From Coffea arabica (lineage: Eukaryota > Streptophyta > Magnoliopsida > Gentianales > Rubiaceae), in NCBI RefSeq assembly GCF_036785885.1, contig NC_092317.1, positions 4,900,501-4,964,500 of the forward strand: 64,000 nucleotides of DNA, in the 5' to 3' direction. Within the stretch, counting starts at the first letter, position 1; each line of letters begins with the position of its first letter. This document shows positions 13,359-25,616 of the stretch, in pieces. Position numbers and translations under genes: made by a program. The notes below the pieces were generated by a model, which saw only the letters and a program-made list of their open reading frames with translations, was not told the origin of the DNA and made no database searches.

Positions 13359-16300
13359 CTATGCTTGATTCTGTGGCGGAGGCTGCTGCGCTTGAACAGT
13401 TGCTGGTGGGCCTAACTCTAAATTTGCTAGCTCCTCTAGCTCTCTCAGTGCACCCAGTGCAGTTGCTGCCGTTGAACTGTCTAAGCACGGCTTGAGCACG
13501 CTGACCGTCTGCTTGATTCTTAATTGCTGCCAGAAGATTTTGAAACTTAATTATAAATAAAAAGAAACTTAAAAGGTTGACATAAAGCCACAATTATTAG
13601 ACTTACAAAAAAGTCAAGTTTGCTCTTCATCTCGTTATATGCCAAGAGCTGCTGCATACTTGAACCTTGAACTCCAGGCGGTGAAGATATCTAGCATCCC
13701 AGATTATCAAGCAATAACAGAACAGAAAGCCAATTAGATACTTATTATAAAGCGGAAAGCAGTCAAAATTAGTCAATTAATAATCTTTAGATCATTCAAC
13801 AGATCAAACTAAATGATATTTTGGCAAATTCCTTTGTATTATATGCCCAATACAACATATAAACAATTTGCACAGACATTGCAGAAAACCCTCAGCCAAG
13901 GGACGACTTAGCATTTTGTCTTTCTTGCCTTATCTTCTACTTCCAGTTACAAATAAGACTTGGGGTAAACTTGATCTCTCAGTTAAATGATTCTAAGCAT
14001 CACAAACTTTCATTTATGACTATCCATTACAGTAAGAGATATTGTCAGAAGTATCACAAAGTAAAAAGCTATCTAATACCTGAACTAATTAGCTGGAACA
14101 AGTAAAGGCTAAGGATAATGCTTAAGGTACATATATTTTACTTATAAGAATCAAGATATTCTAGGCACGAACCACGCACGCTGTTAACTCCTATATGCCA
14201 CCCACATAGATCATCTTTAGAGTAAGAAAAGTTATTTGTCATGGTATTGCATTAATACCTTGATAAACTACTTTTATTGAGGCATCGATTCTTGAGATTC
14301 TTGTTCATCATGCAATACCTTGATAAACTACTTTTTTTGAGGTATTCATACTTATTGACTCCAGTGATTAAAAAACCCAACTAGAAAGGATAAGTCAACA
14401 TATGTTGATGAATCACCTTTTTAAACATGGAAAAAGCCCAGAAAATTATTCCAAAAGTCCAGTTCATTTACATTAAAAATCCTAACAATCTCGAGATGGT
14501 ATTTATTCTAATGAACTAGGAAAATGTGATTATATGTAGAAAAAGTAGGAACAATTAGAAACTACAAATACTTCGCCATACCATGCATGCAATAGACAGT
14601 GAAACAAGAAGAAATCAATTTCAAACTAGTTTACAAATCGAAAAAAAAAAAAACACAAAAATAAGAATGAGAAACTGCAAGTAAGATAAGCAAATTCCCA
14701 ATTGCATATATTTACTTGACCCTTTTGGAATATTTAGGCAGGATATTGTAACCTGCATATTGCACAACCAAAGCACGCAACTAATTATTTTTTCGGGTGG
14801 AGGGGGCAGGGGTAGCTAAACAAATTCTAAGCATATTGGTAATAGGAAATTAAATGCCATCAACAAAATCTTTTAGGCATTTAATTATATATAATAAAGG
14901 AATTCTTTATTATTTGTCATTTTATTTTCTCATTTGCTCACAAAAAAAAAGTGTTATGCAACATTTTAACAAGACAAATAAAAGTAACTATCTATTCCAA
15001 GACAGATTCAATATTAGCAGTGGATTTAATTTTGTATAACCACTAACGCCACAAAAAAGTAAATTTATTTGACAAGGCAATGCAAACTTATCGTTATTCC
15101 ACTGTCGTCAAGGACCTCATCACATACAAATAGCCAATATTTTGAGTGTCTGCATTTGTCAAAATTCTAAACAAGAATAATATGAATGCAATCCTCATTC
15201 TTTTCAAACACCATTTCATGCTAGAATACTGTATCAAAACCACCAAATTTGCCACAAACAACAGGAATAAATGCAACAGACAAGTCAAATTGAATTCATT
15301 TGCTTTTCACAGGCTTCATCCCATTACATTAACCCATTTTTTCAGCCTTGAATGTTTTTTTTTAAATTTTACCCGAAAGGAAGGATACAAGTATATATAC
15401 TCATCTTACTAAAACTATCATATTGAGTCAAAAATAAAAAGCCACTTGAAGAAATAGAATCAATCAGGTCATATTCATTGCAAAATGACATTTTTTGACC
15501 CACATCTTTTAATCACAGACCACCTTTAGAGGAAGAAATAAATTTTCAATATAGAACATTTTCCTTTTTCTGGGGCAAGAAACTTTCATAAGTATGTAAG
15601 GAAGGGAAAATGCCATTGTTTCTCGTTTTTCTTTCTTGAGTTTATGTAGGACAAGATAGAGTAAGTGGGAACTACGAATACTTTCCCAAAATTAACTCAT
15701 TGTGCATGTTAACACGTGAACAAATCAATTTTAAACTACTTAAGAGAAACTGAACTTACAAGTATGGGAAGCAATTATCACATTAAAAAAAATGGCACAT
15801 ATGAAACTAAAAGCATTCAGGTGATTTACTTGATCCTGTTGGCATATTTAGGCAGGACATCATTCCCCACATTTTGCAGACAGACCACCTAAAAGCATGA
15901 TACTACTATTTCTGTTTTTAGGTAGAGGGCATGGGTGTAGGTAAACACACTCTAGGCATATTCCTGATACTACATTGAACACCCTAACAAATGCATCAAG
16001 GCATTTAGTGATGGAAATAAATAAATACTTTGCTATTTACCATTTTATTTTCTCTATTTGCACCTGTATGCAACATTTTTAATGAGACACTGAAAAGTAC
16101 GAATCTAGTAATAAAACCAACATTACAAGTTGTTTTGAAGAAATGCTTAACACCCCTATGCTTAACACTTTCAAGAAATGCTTGCCAAGCCTAATGCATA
16201 TCCATTGCATTTTAAAGGCCAAACTACATAAAAAGCTTACCACCATTTGTGCTCGTTATTTTTTTCAATATTTTACCTACTAAGGCTAGGATTGCGTCCT

Positions 16301-19300
16301 CATGCCGCTAAACCATGCCTTACAACTATTTTATGGTTTTCTAAGATAGAAATTGAACCTATAAGTACATAAAGCAATTGTCATGTACGATGGCACATAT
16401 GAAACCGGAATAAATTTAGGTGATTTACTTAATCCTTTTGGCCCATTTAGGCACGACAATGTCACCCGCATTTTGCATGAATAGACCACCTAAAGAGCAT
16501 GAAACATATATTTTATTTTGAGTGGAGAATTTGGGGCAAGTAAACAGATTCTAGACATTTTTTAATACCACATTAAACACCCTAACAAACTCATTGAGGC
16601 ATTTAATGGTGGAAATAAATGAATCCTTTGCCATATGTTGTTTATTCCCCCCCCCCCTCAATTTGCACCTATACGACACATTTCTCACAAGAAGCTCAAA
16701 AGGACCAAATAAATACCAAATTAAATCGAACATCACCAGCTGATCTATGTTTGACATATCCCCTAAGCTAACACTTCTAAAAATCGCTTTTGTAATGCAA
16801 ATTCATTGCATTTCAGAGGTCTCATTACATGAAATTAACCACTATTTCTTCTCATTATGATATTTATCAAAATTATACCTACTAAGACTAGGATTACATT
16901 CTCATTCCACTAAACGATGCAAACTCCCGTTGTAGACTAAAAAAGTCAATTTGATGTCAATATTAATAACTTAAAATCCACTTACAATGATATGCAACAA
17001 ATACACAGCTCAAATTTATATGTCAACACATAATAAGATATACATTCTAGGGCCAGCCCAAAGGCTTGCCACTAAGCATCCTCAGTTAAACAAACTCTAA
17101 GCATGCTACTGCCCAGGCAAGGATTTTATTTTATTTTTGGATGGAGGGTGTGGTGTACATAAGCAAACTCTAGGCATATTACTCATACTGCATTAAACAC
17201 CCTAACAAACTCATCGAGGCATTTAATGGTGGAAATAAGTGAATCCTTTGCTATTTACCCTTTTATTTTCTCTATTTGCACCGATATGCAACATTTTTAA
17301 CAAGACACTTATTTTCTCTATTTGCACCTATATGCAACATTTTTAACAAGACACCGAAAAGGACCAAATTAGATATAAAACCAACATTAATAGTTGATTA
17401 ATTTTGAGAAAACTCCTGCACTAACACTTTCAATAATTGCTTTTATTTGCCAAGCCTAATGCAAAGCCAATGCATTTTAAACGTCTCACTACATAAAGCT
17501 TAACTCCATTTGTGCTCCTTATATTTTTCAGTCTTTTACCTACTAAGGCTAGGATTGCATCCTCATACCACTAAACCATGCCTACAAGTATTCTACGGGA
17601 AACCAGATTAAGAGAGAAATTGAACCTATAAGTACATAAAGCAATTGTCATGTTATACTTAACGGAACAACTGAAACCAGGATAGTTTAGGTGATTTACT
17701 TGATCCTTTTGGCCTACTTGGGCAGGATTTTTTTATTGTCACCCGCATTTTGCACAAATAAACCACCTAAAGAGCATGGAACTCCAAGTTTGTTTTTAAG
17801 TGGAGAAATTGGGGGCAGGTAAACAGATTCTAGACATTTTCTAATACAGCATTAAACACCCTAACCAACTCATCGAGGCATCTAATGGTGGAAATAAATG
17901 AATCCTTTGCTATATGTCATTTTATTTAGGCAAGAATTATTCTCACCCAGATTTTGCACGAATAAGCCACCAAAGATCACGAACTAACATCTTGTTTTTG
18001 AGTAGATAGGGGGCAGGTAAACGGATTCCAGACATTTCCTAGTACTGCTCACCTAACAAACTCGATGAGGCATTAATAGTGGAAATAAATGAATCTTTTG
18101 CTATGTGTTGTTTTATTTTCTCAATTTGCACCTATATGACGCATTTTTAACAAGAAGCTGAAAAGGACCAAATAAATTCCCAAATAAAACAAACATCATC
18201 AGTTGATTTATTTTTGAGTAATCCCCGGTACCAAAACTACTAAAAATTGCTTTTGTAATGCAAATTCATTGCAATCAGAGGTCTTATTACACTAAATTAA
18301 CCACCATTTCTGCTTGTTATGATATTCATCAAAATTTTACCTACTTAGACCAGGATTATATTCTCATTCCACAAATCCATGCCATACTAGCATTCTATAC
18401 TATTAAATCAATTTAAAGCCAATATCAATAATCCAAAGGCCACGTGCAACAACATGCAACAAATATCCAACTGAAATTGTCATGTCAACACAATAAAGGA
18501 TACCTTCTTGGGCCGGCCCAAAGGCTTGCCGCTGAGCTTCCTCGGAGTCTTTGGTCCATTCTGAGCTCTTGGGGGCCGTCCACGCCTCTTCACAGCTGGA
18601 GCAGGGCCTGCAGCCAAAACTCCTTCACCAACATAAACATTAGGCACCAATGTGGCGCTAGCTGAAGGAGCCACACTCAGTGGTGTAGGATTTTGCACCG
18701 GAACTTGCACGTTCTTCCTCGGAGGCCTACCACGTGGCTTCATTGGAGTTCCATCCTTCTTCAACTTAGGCTGCTTTGCCGGCTGGCTTACTGGCTGGCC
18801 TACTGGCTGACCTACTGGCTGGGTTGCTTGGCTTACTGGAAAGACCCCAGTCCCAGGTGGAGCAGCATTCTTGGCTGCAACCTTTCTCGGGCGGCCAGTG
18901 CTCTTTTTCGCCAATGTAGGGGTGGGCTGAAGTCCAACCCCAGCCCCACCGGAATCAACCTTTCTTGGACGCCCAGGCTTTTTCTTAATCACGGGCACCG
19001 ACACTGGCCCTTCGGACACAGGAACCGGCACTGGCGCATCCACCAGCCCAAGTGAAGCAAAAATCGACTCTGTAACCGGGACAGATACAGGGACGGTGAA
19101 AGACCCATCAGAGGCGACAACCGGGGCGGCCGTTCCAGGCTGTGCAGGCGGTGGAGTAAGCCCAGTTTTGGCCTTGGGAGGACGGCCAGGGCGTCTTTTG
19201 GGTCCATTAGCATTCACCGGTGGAGGGGCCACAGGAGATCTAGCAAGCTTGTAAGAGTGCTTGACCATGGCTATACTACCTTGCTCCTTCAACCGCTTCA

Positions 19301-19870
19301 AATGATGAGTCAACAAGGCTGAGTGAGTTGACGGAAGATTCGAGTTTGAATAAACTCGCTCAATATACTTAGCAATAGCTCTCTTGCTCGACCCGTTCCT
19401 GTCCTTCAACGCTGTTATTGCCTCCGTTATCATCTATAAAACACAAAATTAACAGAAACCCAGGAACCAAACTCAGCAAAACAAAATTGCCACAAGATCC
19501 ATAATTTCAAAATCCCAGAACATATTTCGAACAAAGTTTAGATTTTGACACAAGGGTTTGAACAAGAAAGCTTAAGACAAACCTGAGCATAAGGCGGGTG
19601 GTTGGGCACAGGGACAGGGACCACATTAGGAGTGGGGTTGGCCACCTGAGTGAAGTGAATCGGAGGTAACGCTGCCCCTTCAGCAGGAGTGGAAGCCTGC
19701 AGCTGCTGCAGTGGCTGTGGCTTGGGCTGTTGCGGTGGCGGAGCTGTCATGGCAGATTGTAATTGTGGCTGTGGCTGAGGCTGAGGCTGAGGCTGAGGTT
19801 GAGGTTGTGGCTGTGGCTGTGGTGGTGGTGGTGGTGGAAGTTGCTGTTGTTGAGGTTGTTGTGGGTCCAT
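13359..19870 (-). CDS. Linker-histone-fold protein with six AT-hooks (HMGA / HON4-like)
   Basis: Four exons: 19870-19583, 19433-18504, 13690-13607 and 13526-13359 (stop TAG at 13361-13359). All introns are GT..AG and phase 0, giving 489 residues. Residues 1-60 are glutamine/proline-rich with a long PQ run. Residues about 88-161 form an H1/H5 winged-helix domain (HPPYAQMITEAITALK, GSSKRAIAKYI, LKRLKEQGSIAMVKHSYKLA). Six AT-hook cores follow: PGRPPK near 179, PGRPRK near 250, TGRPRK near 276, RGRPPRK near 330, RGRPPR near 381 and LGRPKK near 402. The C-terminus (YNEMKSKLDFFQLRIKQTVSVLKP) looks helical and ends in PPPQNQA. This architecture and length match plant HMGA/H1-like proteins such as HON4/HON5, nuclear factors binding the minor groove of AT-rich DNA. 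The start is the first ATG matching the family (MDPQQPQ). Oddity: intron 2 is 4.8 kb and repeat-filled. Confidence 0.92.
14712..18400. repeat. Diverged tandem repeats filling intron 2 of the HMGA-like gene
   Basis: Related segments recur in direct orientation. The motif TTTACTTGATCCTTTTGG..TTTAGGCAGGA..CCCGCATTTTGCA..ACCACC begins near 14712, 15827, 16423, 17695 and, lacking its start, 17923. GAGGCATTTAATGGTGGAAATAAATGAATCCTTTGCTAT recurs near 16597, 17215 and 17876 and in part near 16005 and 18066. TTTTACCTACTAAGRCTAGGATT recurs near 16271, 16875, 17535 and 18335. The copies near 16220 and 17490 match best (spacing about 1.27 kb), as do those near 16830 and 18290 (about 1.46 kb). This suggests that a two-part unit was itself duplicated. 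Confidence 0.75.
17045..17085 (-). pseudogene. Dead copy of the 3' end of HMGA-like exon 2 and its donor site
   Basis: This stretch in intron 2 matches the last 45 or so bases of the real exon 2 (18504-18545). GGCCAGCCCAAAGGCTTGCC corresponds to GGCCGGCCCAAAGGCTTGCC in the exon. About 100 bp of flanking intron matches as well (ATGCAACAAATA, ATGTCAACACA). On the coding strand the copy reads SGKPLGWP then TAG, so it would not code, and its donor is changed. It ends abruptly where the true exon continues, placing a duplication breakpoint inside exon 2. Confidence 0.75.
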
Positions 19871-20439
19871 AACTTTGCATGTACTTCTGTACAAAATACA
19901 AATACAGGTATGGAGATGTATAGATGGATATGTGTGAAAAGTATACTAGTAGTAGATGTGGATTTAGATCGTAGCAGTGGGGAGTTACTTGTACAAGTAG
20001 GGGAGGAAAAAAGGCTGAAGAATTAAGGAGGGGTTAAGGAGAAAACAGAAAAGGTTGAGGGTTGATAGGATTTTGGTAATCGGGAGAGAATTAGAATTGG
20101 AATTTATGAGGGGAAGAAAAGAAATTGGGGTGTGTTTGGATTTGGGGAATCAGGGAATTTAGGGGTTGGGGGAATTTGGGATTTGGGGAAAGGGCAGCAG
20201 AAGTGAGAGGAAGGCGAGAGGGGGGTTTTGGACCGTTGGGGATCAGATGTGCGTATTTTGGGTGCCACGCAAGCTTTTGCGGCTTGCGGCTTTATTTGTT
20301 TATGCTTTTCTCTTCTTTTATTGAGTTAAGCAAAAGTAGTGTTTTAATATATATCGGACAGGTATTTCACTTCATTATCTCAATTTTTTTTGGCTTAAAT
20401 TTATATTATATTCTCATATATATTGGACGAGAATAGGAT

Positions 20440-20800
20440 TTTATTCAATTCTTTGTTCTCTATTTTGTTGTTTCCTTATACGTTGGCCTAAATTTCAACT
20501 ATTTTAACTAGCTATCGAAGCATGCTTGAAGCACGATGCGCATGCAACACGACAAAAAATAATATTAATCATGTGAATTTTGATAATACAGTATATGAAT
20601 TAAGATATAAAATCACATCAACTAATTTATTCAATTATTTGTTCTCTATTTTGTGTTTTTTCCTTACATGTTGGACTAACTGTTAATTATTGTAATTGGC
20701 TATCCGGCATACTTGATGCGTGTGCAATGCGACAAAAAGTAATACTATTAGCCAAGTGAATTTTTTTTTTGAATTAAGATATAAAACGAATCAACTAATT
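20440..20800. repeat. Imperfect tandem duplication, about 190 bp per copy
   Basis: Copy 1 (about 20440-20628) and copy 2 (about 20629-20800) share TTATTCAATT.TTTGTTCTCTATTTTGT, a CATRCTTGAWGC.CG..GCGCATGCAA-like GC patch, GCGACAAAAARTAATA and GAATTAAGATATAAAA in the same order. The GC patch in AT-rich surroundings resembles Helitron end hairpins, so this may be transposon debris. Confidence 0.6.
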
Positions 20801-20856
20801 TAAATTCAACTTCCAAAAAAATGAATCAACAATAAATCCAATTCACAAAAAAATTA

Positions 20857-21596
20857 GGGTTAATCACAATTAATTTCCTTAAAGTATACCTCATTTCTCA
20901 CTTTACCCCCTAACCATTTTTTTGTCTCACTTTATCCCCCATTGGACAAAATTATCCCTCTATTATTCTAAACTCTTATTTTTCTCTTTTATTATTTTCC
21001 CTTCCCCTTTTGTGCTCTTTTATTTTCTTTGCCTCTTTCTTCTTTTTTTAATTCTTCCTCTTTCTCACAAAAATCTTCATCTTAATGATTGAAATTACAG
21101 AGATCTATCTTCTCCTTAAATAATTAAAAAATATTCAAATCACTTTCCTAAAATACAATTTTTTAGCCTTTCAATTCTTTTAATTTTGGTTTTTCCTCTT
21201 TCCTTTCTAGTTTCTCATTTTATTATCAAGAAAATATCATAAGATGAAACTATGATCTGATTAATAATTATCAATTGAAATTTGTGACACGTGACATCAT
21301 ACAAAAAATCAAAATTAGTTTTTGATACCTTTTAGACTTTCACCCAAAAATACAATTACAAACTCAAAATAAAAATTTTCGTTGAGATGGAGTTTTCTAT
21401 TGGGCAGGATAAAAGAGAGAAGAAAGAGAACAAAAAAAATAAAACAGAGGAAAAAAGGTAAATGAAAAGTCAAAATAATGGAAGGGTAATTTTGTCCTAT
21501 AAGGAGTTAACTGAGCAAAATTAAAGGTTAAGGGGTAAAGTGAGAAATGAGGTATACCTTAAGGGGATTAATTGTAATTATATCCCTGCACACATT
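20857..21596. mobile_element. Non-autonomous element with about 110-bp terminal inverted repeats
   Basis: The left end (GGGTTAATCACAATTAATTT..CCTCATTTCTCACTTTACCCC..ACAAAATTA.CCCT) is the imperfect reverse complement of the right end at about 21480-21596. The arms span about 110 bp at high identity and enclose about 500 bp without an ORF. The long arms and small size suggest a Mutator-like or other foldback MITE. I could not identify a convincing target duplication. Confidence 0.7.
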
Positions 21597-22517
21597 TACA
21601 AAAACCGTTATAATCACATCCATACCAGCAATTATTAAGATAGTTTTTTATAATCTACATCCAATGTCAACTTGACAGTTGATAATGCATCCAATTGATA
21701 TCTAATTATCATGTCCATGCACATGTTGAAAGTAGTCATTCCGATTACATTTAAAAATTTATCATATTCAACTTCACTTTTGGAAACAATTAAAGTGCTT
21801 TCTAGCACTTGTTAGAAAAACTTTATCAATATAAGGCTTGGTTAATGTGCAAAGTTATATATGAAATTTTCATCAAATAAATTTGACTAAACTTTTGTTT
21901 GTTAGTATATGAAATTTCAATCTCTTTAGTGGATTTCATATGCTATTTCTAGCGAAAACAAAAGGAAATTGATAATATTTTTATAATGGAAACAAATTTC
22001 GTTGATGATGAAATATTAGGCTGCTTGTATGGGAAATAAGTTATATCTTGTTTTTTTTTTCTTAATTTATGGCGGTGGTTTTCATTATGTTAATTATAAA
22101 ATGCATCAACCATATTTATTTCACTTCAGAATTTCTTAAGATCAATACAAAACGACACATGTATTCTAAAAGTACTCTAAGTGGTTCCACAGAATTGACA
22201 CGTGATATTATATACCCATGCAATCTATGAACAAATACTTTACTACTAAACTCTTGTTAATAAGTTAATTTTTTTTCCAAAGACTATGTAATCATATGCA
22301 TACATGTTTAATGTTTTGTCAATTGTATTGTATACCTCATATATTTTCTACTACTAGTAATAATATGTACTCGTGCAATCCTTGAGAAAATGCTTTATTA
22401 TGATATAATTAAAATATTGCTTATGAGTTTAAAATTGTCTTAAAAATATGTAATCCCACGTGGATATATTTACACAAATATATACATACAAAAATGTGTT
22501 GCGTTATCTATAACATA

Positions 22518-22735
22518 TCTATTTATACTATATATAAAGGAAGAACATAGAGTTTGGTGTAAACTTTTTTTTTTTCTTTGTCACTTCTTAGATTTCCAAC
22601 TCTATTCTCACAATCACGTAATTATCTATATTATATACTATATACAAAGGGAGAGCATTTGGTTTGGCGTATATTTTTCTTATCACGTTTTAGATTTTCA
22701 ACTGTAACCTCGCAATCACTTAATTATACCTTTAG
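22518..22735. repeat. Tandem pair with Helitron-5'-end-like starts
   Basis: Two direct copies about 107 bp apart begin TCTATTTATACTATATATAAAGG (22518) and TCTATATTATATACTATATACAAAGG (22625). Both continue with GGTTTGGYGTA, then TTTAGATTTYCAACT and CAATCACGTAATTAT/CAATCACTTAATTAT. A TC start followed by TATACTATATAA is shared with the Helitron-like elements at 29839 and 57937. No matching 3' end was found, so these may be fragments. Confidence 0.45.
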
Positions 22736-24945
22736 CATCTAATTACATGTTGCACATATCGCTAACCAATGTAACTCTAACTAATTTTCACCCATAACTA
22801 CCCTTTTTCACCTATAACCACCCACAAACATCGTACCAACCAAGTTAATGATTAACATCAATTATTAGTTGAGTAGCTATTTATGCTTTGGTTATAATGG
22901 CTAATTTGATATATTAGAATGGCATGATTTTAATAATATGAAACTACACTTTTACATTTGAGTAGTAATTTTTCTCTAAGAAAAAGAAATATAAAAAATA
23001 GGGTTTAATTTTATATGTTGAGCCATGTGAAGTAGCGATAAATTTGCATTAGACTTGTCAAATAAAAGTAATTGTTTTAAGTGTTAGTAAAGGAATGCTC
23101 AAAATTATAGCCATTTTTGCTAAAGCATTAAAAGAAAATACAACGAAGTATTCAGTTCGTATTTGCAACTAATTATCTTGATGAATTAGTTACGATGGTA
23201 GGAATTGTTGAATTATAAGTTGTTTATGCTGAGCCTATTATTGCGGATTGGTTATAATCTTATATAAAATATTAACACTGTTATGATGGTTAATATCATA
23301 TGCAACAAAACACTTTTCTTATGACACTATCGTTCTACACATGCTATGAAAATGAAAAATCCATTACTTACTCCACATTATTTTCTGTGCTCACTTAAAT
23401 GACAATTTTTTAGGTTGGTGCAATATTAGTGCAATAACTGTGCAAAATTTTGGTGAAATGCAAGAAAACTACATGGAAATGCAAAATTTTGATAAAATAA
23501 TTTATAAGGATGGGTTAAATCCACACTCCTCCATACTAAATCCATATCTTATACATTTATTAGACATTAGTGCCCTTAGTTTTTATAAATTAAACCAAAA
23601 ATTTTTCTAGAATGTAAATTATCTTTCTACATAATGAAGATAGGAACAATAATATCTTTTTTAAAGAAAAAAATTATATATCCTAGTTTTTATGTTAAAT
23701 ATTTATGTTTCTTTGAAATTGCTTTAAAATTATTTTTTCTTTCCTTTTATGAGCCCACCACCTTTATTTTGTTCAACCATTTTTTATAGTAATTTACACA
23801 TAATCAAATGAGAGATATATGCATGAAAAAGTTATTAAGATTGCATGTTCCATCTTGAAAACTTTTGAGATTTTAATTTTAAAAACTTGAAATATGTAGA
23901 CATTGTTATTTGAATGCTTATTTGTAATTGAAAAATCTTGACTATTAAATTAAACTTTAAGATTAAAAATTAATGTTCTTAAGCACTTGTAAAAATGTTT
24001 GACAATATTCTCTTCTAAATGATAACATTTTTTACCCTTTTATTTGCTTTGTTAACATATGTAACTTGGAAGTATAAGAAGAATCAAATAAACTTAATAG
24101 ATGAGGGTATTGTTGTCCAATGAGTACATGAGGTGTGGATTTAGCATGCATGAACGTGAATTAAATTAGCTTTACATCTAAAAGTTCTGTGTTCTGAACA
24201 TAACATTTTGTATCTACTTGGTGAATCTCCATGTCAACTTAGAAAACCTAGAAATTTGGAGAGAGAAACCCAAAAGCAAATGTGGAAATACAAATTCCAT
24301 CATCAAACTATTCTACATTTGAAGCCATGTCCTCCAAGGCATCATGCAACTGGCTTCGTTCCATTCCACAAGCTCTACCATCTTAAAAAAAAAAAAAAAA
24401 AAAAAAGAGCCTCCACCATCTCTGCAATATTCTTAATTTGTGTCCAAACTCTTCCCACGTACTCTGAAAGGAACACCACCATCTTCAGCAGCAAACTTGG
24501 TAGGAGGACCTCCAGCAAATTGTATCACTATTCAGGTAGTTAATTAGCAGAGCATGAAATATATAACTGGAAATAGTGTGCTATAAAAACCATTAACCTG
24601 CAGTTGGTTTTTCCCAGTTTCAACTTTCTTTTACATCAGAGTTGCAAGCATCAATTATGGTGGAATTATCCTCCAAAACCGAACACATGAATCCTTCCAG
24701 AGCTGAATACTGTATGCATCAGTGAAAGCCAATCCGTGTACGTTATCAAAATAAGCCCTTTATGGTTTATTCTGCCCGTTGCTAGCTTCTTTATTTTTCG
24801 TATATAATAACACAGGTGTCAAGAGATCCACTAGTAACTATGCCATGCAAATTATACAGGCAGTATGATATATAACACCTTAAGCTTCACCTATAAATGA
24901 ACAAAAAGCAACAGCCTATACGTTAGATACTATTTGATACAACGA

Positions 24946-25616
24946 GGGTCTGTTTGTTTCAATGGAAAATATTTTCCCTAATTTCGGTTGTTTGGTTGCC
25001 TTAAGATGATGGAAGAGGTTTTTCCACCGAAAATGTTTTAGGGTAGCGGGTTGAAAACAATTTACCGGAGGAGTTATAGAAGTTAATTTCCTTTCAACAC
25101 GCGTCTATCGCTCTTCCTTTAACATGGCTCAAGAATTCTGACTAATTCTTCACTATCTTCATGGCAAAGGAAGAGAGCATAAACTACTTGTCAATGCTGA
25201 TGATCATTAGAAAACAAAATACTATAGGAGAAATCGCTGCAACATGATGCCGTCCGTCTTGCTGGTCTTCGGCAATCTTTTCAGATACACACTCCAACTC
25301 ATTTTCACTTTCAATTACAGAGTAATGAGTTGGAATTCGGTTCCTTTTTCAAGTTTTTTCTTGCATGAACTGAATTTTATATCAAATGAGAGTCGGGCTT
25401 CAAGTGGCAAGATTCCGTTCCATCTCATTCTGAACTCATGTTATTGACCAAACTGGTGTGATATCGTTGTTTTAGATCATTATGATTTTGGTTCCATTTA
25501 GAAAGATGTCATGAAAACACCAGAAAAATAGGACCAGAGCAAATAATTTCCCAGAAAATAATTTCCTAGAAAAGATTTTCCTATAGAAAACCTTTCACAC
25601 TGGACCAAACGAACCC
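24946..25616. mobile_element. MITE-like element with imperfect inverted termini
   Basis: The left end GGGTCTGTTTGTTTCAATGG followed by AAAATATTTTCC is inverted relative to the right end, which reads GGGTTCGTTTGGTCCAGTGT followed by GAAAGGTTTTC on the other strand. The 670-bp interior has no recognisable protein; the ORF at 25244-25447 is unremarkable. A target duplication could not be fixed. Confidence 0.5.

Noticed and set aside
13363..13593. Minus-strand ORF reading ..NCTGCTERARGASKF..
   Set aside because: Wrong frame of the real last exon. The shifted frame joins to exon 3 and ends in ..PPPQNQA with matching splice phase.
19763..20026. Plus-strand ORF with LRLRLRLWLW repeats
   Set aside because: Antisense of the proline-glutamine repeat in the HMGA-like exon 1.
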